From assembly GCA_958299035.1 (NCBI GenBank), contig CATQJL010000112.1, positions 58,511,823-58,575,822 on the forward strand: a DNA stretch of 64,000 nucleotides, read 5' to 3'. The stretch is from Cylicocyclus nassatus (taxonomy: Eukaryota; Nematoda; Chromadorea; Rhabditida; Strongylidae). How positions within the stretch are numbered: the first letter of the stretch is position 1; the number at the start of each line of letters is the position of its first letter. Below are positions 51,401 to 60,400 of this stretch, piece by piece. The notes below the pieces were generated by a model that worked only from the letters and a program-made list of their open reading frames with translations, was not told the origin of the DNA and did not search any database. The position numbers and the translations under genes are program-made.

Positions 51401-54400
51401 GGCAGCTAGTGGCTTATCTGCCTTCTTTTTTTGTGATTTCTCCATCCATAGGGCCAAATTGCATTTACGGAATGCACTACTCTTTGTGGAAATTTTAGCT
51501 TTCGTGGGATAGATTAAGTAAAAGCAAGCCTATACGATAAACTACTCCTCTGAACTCGATTCCTATTCATAGTTTCATTTTGGCCTTGCATTGACATCTG
51601 GCTTTTGTGAGAAATGACCTAAGCTCCACGTTGTAGACTGCTTTCTAAAAATTACTGTAAGTCTACGGTACTGAATCAGATTTCCATTAGGCTATTTTAA
51701 CGCGAATTTTCTAGAGTTTGTGCCACATAAATATTTTATCTGCATAAAAATACTTCTGGGATTGATTTCGATAGGCGGGGTAGGGGGATTTCAAAAACAG
51801 TCTACATTAGTTATAAAATTGTGCAGATGACCTGTTTTCATAGGTGAATAATTAGAATAATTTTACTAATTCAATAGAATTGCATCGTTCCTGTCAAGAA
51901 GTTTAGACATTTATTGAAATCCCACATCTACAACTTAAAATATTATCCAAAAAAACCTCAAAAATCTTGTCGTAAACCCGGCTAACCATGCCAATAATTT
52001 CTTTCGTCCTTTTCCTCCCCTCCCCCCCAAAAATCTAGGACTGTTTTAAAGAAATCCTTATTTTGTAAGATCCATCTCTCTGCGAACTTTGCGGAATGAA
52101 TTTTACTTCTAAGTTAGAAGCTAAGAATTTACCATGCAGTTCTACGATTCTAGTTCTATTTTTCTCAATTGTAAAGTCCATTCTTTTCACTTTGAGCAAA
52201 TTTTTTTGCGAGTCCCATCAATGAGCACGGCCTCATAAATCATAAAATATGGCGAAGTGTCAACCTAGCGTTCATCGTAACGGGTTTCTTCAATTAATAT
52301 CGTATCCGCGTTGCAGTAGTACACATCCATTTTCAAATGCATCAAGCGTAGTGAGCAATTAATTTCGTAACCGGTAAGGACAACACATTTTCTTGATTTA
52401 TGTGCTTCCCAAATAAGGGCTTGTCGCAAGCTCTGCAGCGGATTTCTATGGTTATTTGCTCTCTGGAGCTTTTTTCCTCTTCCTCTTATATACTTTTATA
52501 CATCAGCACAATTCTTTTTCGCCCACGGTTCCGTTTTTGATACCTAGAAATTTTGTATATATTAACTGATTTGTTTAGAAAAACATTCTCTCAGAAATGG
52601 GTAAAATTTTTAAAAGTAGTCTAGAAGAGTTACGAAATCAGAAAAAGAACTTATTTTATTAGAATTAGAACCTTTTTGCATTTAGAAAATTCATGAGGCT
52701 CATAAAAACCCAAACTAGCCTCATAAACCTTTCTAGAGCAGTTTTTGAGACTAGAAATTAGAAAGCATTTAAACTTTACGGAGCTCATTCGGAAAAAGTT
52801 CTGTCGAGCCACACTTCCCTTCCCCCCCCCCTCTAAAAAAAGCCCCTTCCCCCAATATAAAAAATTTCCAGGACCAAAGTGAGGATGAATTGTAGGGCTC
52901 GGCACGAGATGGCTTTCCGAAAATGCAAAAAAAATGAAGTACCCTTGGGTTTCGCAAAATTTTACGAAGTTTCCTTTGACCCTAATCTTAAACGTAAAAA
53001 AACTCCCAAAAAAAGAACACATCAAGAACTTATATCTTCTTTTTCCTTCATTTTCTTTTTTTACGCCTCGTGATTAATTTCTTCATTACTTGTTCTCCTT
53101 CTATTGATTTTTTTGCAAACCCCCTAGCATTTTTTCTCGCAAGATCAAAGCCTCCCGACTATTGTCGGTAAAGTCAACATTCAAAAACAATACTGTTACT
53201 CCTTCCCGAGCACCAGCTTGCCCAGCGCGCGAAGTCACTCTATCCCAGCACTCTCCGATTTCATTATCTTAGCCTAAAAGACTTTCGAGGCGATCTTGTT
53301 ACCGGAGCTTCGGACTGCTCTTTTTTCAAGCTAATTCCTGTTTTCTGTTGAAACAGTATTTCTTCATTACTTGTTGTTGTTGTAAAGGAGTAATGTGAGA
53401 ATTTGAGACGGAAGCTGGAAATCACATGGGAAATCACAGGCTTTGTATAATAAATAATGTTTTTTGAGAAGAGAGATAGAATAGTCTATGCATTAAGTAT
53501 GAATTTCTTTTTGCTTTTGCTCCTACAATAACCCCACTGGACAAAAAATCTCAGAATTGTAAAAACTAGGTTTTAGTGCCTTATTGGCAGCGTTCCAAAC
53601 AACCCAAGTACCTGGGCTTCTTATGTGAAAATTGATTGAGAGTTCTAAAAAAGCCACTCCTTAAGCGCCAAACATATGATTTCTCGTGGCCGAGAATCGA
53701 CTATAATTTCTCGCCTAATACCATACTCGAAGAAGCCGTTTAGACGCAGAGTACTGTCTGGACGGAGATTCACGATTGGATAACTTGGCCAAGAATGACT
53801 CTTTTGAGCTGTTACCAAAATTATTGCCAGATTAAGGCCTTCATAACAGTTTTACATTGAAATTCTAGATCCCGATTAATTCGCGTACTGCATTCAAGAA
53901 AAGAGTGCCGTATAATTTTCATAATATTCTAGGCTGAGTAATAAACTTCGCAGTTATTTTACGGTTTTTTAAGAATGCGAATAGTACTGACGTGCTGTAA
54001 CATTTTTTAAATCAGTCATTTTCGAAGAATCAAATTGTGTTACGGGAGTAAAATTGTTTGGGAATTCTCAGAATCCGAAAAGTATTTGTATTATTCATGC
54101 AATAGCTCGCAGAAATTCGAAAAATTCTGAGGAAACTGTGTTTTTACGAAATTCCTGAGAATTGTGAGTAAAAAATTTATCTTGTCAGGATTCCTGAATT
54201 CAAGAGGATTTTCCTGTAAAAAAGCTCGGTGGACTTCCCTGAATCCAGAGCTGAAAAATAGGAATGTATTGATACATTTTATTAGATTCATCTGCTCTTG
54301 TTATTTTTGGCCTGCTGCCTCAGCTAAGCACTTTCTCTTTCAAAGTGTCCAAATGTCTCTAATCCATCTCACAAAAACTCCAAAAACAAACTTCTGAGCC

Positions 54401-57400
54401 CCCCCCCCCCCCCGCGTATGCATGTGTGTACATCGCTAGATAGAAAAGAGTGTCACAGAGCAATAGCTGTCCTGACGCATAGAAACGCTTTTTCTCGTCC
54501 TGCAGGAGATTTCGCAGCTTACACAAAGCGAATGACCAAGCAAGCGCTGTCACTCACTCACGCTTTGTGCAGTTTGTGCACTCTTCAAACTGGAACTTTC
54601 TATTGTTTACAGGATTTGAGTGAGGAAATCACGGCACCATTGCACAATCTTACTCTTGCTGAAAGCCCATTAATCAGCGTATTTCTGCTCTACAATAATC
54701 TCTACGATTTTCGAATGTGAGTTCCTTTCTTTTCTCTTTTTTCGTTTTTTTTCTTATTGTCATAGGTAGCACTGTCCACCCAAATCGAAAGTGATAAATT
54801 TTTGTTACTGTGCAACAGCGGGGCCCCTGTCTAGTAAAACACTTGAAGTCCTGACGTATAAGATGCATTCCGAAACGAGAAAATCGCTTCATTAGTTAGA
54901 AGCGGAAAGGGTCGCTCCGCCCATCAACGTGGGTAGTCTGAAGATATACTTCAAATCTGAGCTCAAATATGTCCAGAATTGTTGAAAGCTGATAATGATA
55001 ATGAAGGGCGAATTTTCTACAGTTATGGACACTTTCAAACCCAATTCTGAACATGTATCTTCGGACCACCCACGTTGATGGGCGGAGCGAGCTCTGCCGC
55101 TTCTAAATTCTAAAGCAATTGTCTCGTTTCTGACTTTGCATTTTGAAGCGGGATTTGGGCGATACCTAATTTGAAGGCCACGCTAATAAAGCTTATCAAA
55201 TTTTGCCACCCTCATTTTTTGTGGACGGTGCCTTTAATCCCATAATTACTTCTCAATGGATACAGGTGGCGCAAGTCCGTCGATGTTCGCGTCAGCGATC
55301 TGCGTGCTCTATGCTCGTCATCTGCTCGGGATAACATCATGTCATGTCCATCCTCATCATCTGACTCCATTTTTCGCATCGAACTCCCAAACGGAAAAAC
55401 TACCGTGATCTCACATGGTAACCAGGATGCGAAACAGCTGCTAGAGAAAGTGTGCATCAAACTTGCTGTACAGGTAGATTTTACTCACAAATTTCTGTTT
55501 ATCCACTCAAGACCTGTTTTTCTAGCCGGACTTCTTCGAGTTAATTCGAGGCCCTGATGGAGGATGGAAACTGTCAATGAGAGAAGAATATGAGGTGGAG
55601 AAGAGGCACGCAAAGCTTGGGCTCACTATCTATGCATACAACGACAATGGAGTCATAAAAGCAGAGGTGCTAGTTCTATTCGCATAAAACTCAAACAGAT
55701 GTAAATATTGTGATGGGCTGAAATTTTCTCCAATGAGCCCTACAAAAAGTGCTTCTTAGAAATTGCAATACCAATGAATGTAAATATAATAGAATAATCA
55801 GATTGCAAATAGAGTTTTTCATACTATTCGTTTTGCATGGCTACGATCGAGTATCTCGCGCTCTTAATGCCTTTAATTGCTGGCTTTCAGTAATCGTAAC
55901 GATCTCTCTCATTCTAATTCGGAAATCACGAGATAAGCCTCATACATTTCCTCAATAAGGACATTATTGTTCTATCATTTTGTCTTTTTTTAATAGACAT
56001 CAGTATGACTTCAAACTCCATCAATTTTACGCTACGCTGTGGAATTTTACATTGTCCTACTTTCATTATTTTTTCATTCCAGTGGGGGTCATCTCTGACA
56101 ATATCGTTCTCATCATACTTTGCATTGTTTAAAATTATGAATCATTTGATTTCTTGCTGATCACAATGCGCACGCAAAAAATTTCACATCTGATGTCTTT
56201 CTTGTGTTTTTGTGATATGCCGAAGCTAAAAAAAATTGTATAAATCACCATTAAAATGTACTTCATCGTCTCTCAAGCTTTCACAATTGCTATTCTTAAT
56301 CTTTACCCCTGCCTTTGGTAGACTAGCAAAACAGAAAATCCAGCAGCTTTTCACAATCTCCCTGGCTTGCGTCGAGAACCTTGCCCTCAGGGCGCATGAC
56401 AGCATGTAGAATATGGCATTTGGTTTGAAATAACTTCAATCTATTCTTTCATTCGAGGAAATGATTTCACGAAAGAACTAATATTTCGTGAGATCGAAAT
56501 AAGTTTTTCTAGGTCCGCGGAGTCACTCCATATGCACCGGAAGGAGCTGACATAGGAGATGTAGTCATTAGTGTTGACGGGAAGTTGATCTCTCAGGTGG
56601 GCGCAAACGCATCAACACGGATTAGAGACCATGCTATTTATGTTCTTATGTTGATAAACGAGTTACAATGCAGCTCACGGATGTGCAAAATTTTCGGGAA
56701 TACGCGACGGTTGGCGAAATCATGCGAATCGCGCAAATTACGCAGCGCCATAACTCCTTCAAAGTGCTTGGATTCTGCCATAAGAAAATAGTGCTCTGTT
56801 TAGCTCGAATTCACTATTCATGCATTCTGAAGAAGTTTATCTTGCTGCGTGTTTTGCGTGATTCGCGTGATTTTGCGACAACGTAATGAGATTCCGCAGA
56901 TTTTCGCGACAATTCCGGATATTTTGCATGTCTTGTGAGCGGTACTGTAGAGGAGGTTAATTTAATTTCTGTGGAAAAAAAGAATAAAATCGCGAATAAA
57001 ATTGCTCATTAGTCTAAATTTTTAAGGTTGCTTCTGCGGCAGATGTTGAGCGTTTACTGACCGAGGGTAGATTAATTCGCCTAAGAAAAGCAAGAAAACC
57101 AACAAAGTCTGGCACGGACTCGGTTAGGGTGAGTTACATATCCAATTTCTAGGAAGAACACTTCAGCTACTATATTATGTCTCTTAGATGCCTGTCCAAG
57201 AAAAGCCTCGTCCACCAAAACCTTGTACTCAGTCTGAAATCGCGGTCACGGATGAAGCTCGCAGAAAAGCAGAGGAGAAATTATTGCGAAGCATAGAAGA
57301 ACTGCTCCAGACCGAGAAAAAATATGTTGATGACCTAAAGGAGGTGGAGCTGCACTCTTTTTTTTCAGTTTTTTTTGTATTCGTGTTGATGATCAATTTT

Positions 57401-60400
57401 TCAGATGATTGACAGATATCTAACCATTCCATCCGTACGTGAAATCATGGAGTCAGCTCTGCGATTGCAGAAAATGCAGGTAATTCATCTAGAACCGAGA
57501 TCTTCATTGCGATGTGAAGTTTTTGAAATTTTTTTAGATGTCCTTCCTGGATTCCCTTGAGGAAGCACTTGGAGATATTGGAAATGGCGATAAGAGTGCG
57601 CGACCGCTTGTTCGGGTAGGACTCCAAGCATTAGGACTTTTTTCTGCAAAAATCAACAATTTTCCGTTCAGGACGCCATAATCCGAGTTTGCGCTTTGTT
57701 TGTCAATCGGTGTGGTGACTTCAAAGTTTACGCAGAATATGCGGCTGCTTATCTACGTTTGCTGCAGGAGCTACCGTCACGGAAGGATATGTTGGCAAGC
57801 TTGGAGGTATGGAAGCTTTGGTTAGAAATGATCGGAGTTTGAATGGAACATTAGGTGCTGCTCTCTAACCTCTCTCATTCTCCCGTACTGTATAACGCAG
57901 CCTACTTTTTAGTTGTGGTCAGGATAAACGCAGAAAAATTGAGAAATTGAAAGAAATCAAGGGGTCAATATTTTTATGCATTGAAAATTTGCAAAACTTT
58001 ACTGGCTAACGTTATCTCAAAATCTCAAAGCTAGATTACAGGTCAATCCAAAAAAACTTATGTTTATTTCTCAAGATTATGTGATCTCCATATAAGTAAT
58101 TGAGCTAGGAGTGTAACTCTTGAAACCTTCCAAGTGATTTTGAAAATTTGACAATTCACAAACCTTACTGTACGGAAACGGTCGAAGAAGCAAAAACCCT
58201 TTTCGTGCATTAAATGCAGGGGCGGGGATCTGAAGCAAAAAAATTCGATAATGGGAACAGTCAACTCTTGTGTCATTTCAACCGTCTTCAGCTTTCCAAA
58301 GATGTATAGAAAACCCGACCTTCTTGCGGTTTTGTGGGAAATTTTGAATTAAGAAAATCCAATCTTTCAATGCGGGCTCAGCTAAAAGAATTTAGCTGAG
58401 CCCGCATTGAAAGATTGGATTTTCTGCATTGTTGTACATCCCATTCTTTCTGAGATAGAATAATCGGCCGCTTCCAAAGAAATAAAGAAGTTTCCAAGTT
58501 GAAGCTAAGAACTATTTTGCATACGCTCTATTTCAATACATCAAGCTATATGCACACTGGTCCTTTTCAACAGTTCCAAAATCATAGCGCTCGAAACAAA
58601 AGAATTGCCGCGAATTTTAAGAATTTGAATCGCAAACTTTTTATTTTCACATATTAGAAAGGAGAATATCGAAATGGCACATTGCCTTCAATACTCTTCG
58701 ACATAAGAAACTCAGTTTTGATTTTTCAGGCTGCCAACAAGTCGAAGGAGCAGCACTGCTCTTATGAATCGCGTATGATCAAACCAGTACAACGGGTAGT
58801 GCAGTACCCATTATTGCTCAGAGCTATCCAATCATGCTGCGAACCGGACACTCTTCAAGCTAAGCAGGTCTGGAAAGCCGGTCACTCTTACGTCATAATA
58901 TTTCTAATGTTCAGGTTCAAGTGGCCCTCCAAAAAATGCAAACACTTGCCGAGTACGTGAACGAAATGCAAAGGGTCCATGAACAGTATGCACCCAACAT
59001 TGATGCTCTACGTAGACAAAATGAAGTCATGTTTAGAGAGAAGGTAGGGTATTGAAACATTGTACAAAATTCTAAATTATCCTGATTTCAGGGTTTACGC
59101 ATAGATATCCGCGATCTACTGCTATTCGCTCACATCCAATGGCTAAACACTGAAAAATACATGCAAGACTATGTGATCTTCGTCTTTCAGACACTAATTC
59201 TTCTTCTTCCAAGAACCGCGAGAAGAGAATGCAAGGTAATAAATTGCTTAAAAATATTTTTGGAATCTTCAATATTTTAGCAAACAATCAAAAGATATTA
59301 TGGGCCTTCCTCCACCTGTAGAATTGTCTCTTATCTCTTCAGATTTTCAAAAATTTTCTTATTAGCAAGTTCTTGGTGTAAGCTCTTTACTGACCGAGCC
59401 CTCGCTTGAACTTTCTTTCTTTCTTTTCTCATGCAGCCTTATTTTCTTCATTTTTTGGTTAATTTTTAAAATTTTACTAATGCGCTTAGGGGTACCAAAA
59501 AGAAAAAGATAAGAAGAAACCTCGAAATAACAAATATAAGCATTTTATAACTGCCACTCACACCTTCAGCTCCATGAGATTTCACTTAAGTACTTCCAAA
59601 GTTTCAAGCTATCAAAACTCCCAAACAAATCGTCTAAATAATAAAATTTTCTGTTGAATCAGAAGCTCTGCGTATACTCGGAAAATTAAAAGTCTGTTTT
59701 ATTGACATTTGCACAGCTGTTTCACGTCATCCTAGTGAACCAGCTTGCACCGAAAAATTCTATAAAATGATGTCTCCGGAAAGATTTTATTATGCTCATC
59801 TTTGAACAAATTTATAAAAATCTTCTAAAGAGAAAGGCCATGAGAATATTATCTTATTGTTTGCAGTAAACTTTCCACTAGAGTCTTACGGAAAACATCA
59901 TCCCTACAATAATCAAGTTTTATAAGTGGAGTTCTCCGTAGAAGTTTGAAGACAGGCTCAGTTTACTAATGGCATCACCCAATGTAATCGTCATGAATAT
60001 GTTTGATAAAAAGTGGTGTTTGTTTGCATATAACAGGCACATACTCAGATTTCACCATCTCGTCAACTAACATAACATTTCCAACATTACTATTGGCTGA
60101 ATCATTTGTTTACTAACTATAAATTCTACTAAGAGTCATTCTTTGTCACCGATTAGATTATGCAAGAAAATAAGACATGAAAGTGTTTACAAAGATGAAA
60201 ACTGAAACTTTTTCCACGTGTTTCACCTACTTTCCCGCTTTGGTGCATTAATTGAGCTTTTTGTCAAATTTGCAAACAAGCATTTAGTAATGGGAAAGGT
60301 AAAAAGATTGATTACTACTCTTTTAGATTACTTGTCTTTTAGAATGCATGAAAGTTTATGAGAACTACTGTTGCTCATTACAGAACAAATGGATGCGAGT

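Noticed and set aside
52651..53025. 124-codon - strand frame
   Set aside because: Low-complexity Phe/Gly-rich translation of an AT-rich intron containing a C-tract; no support.
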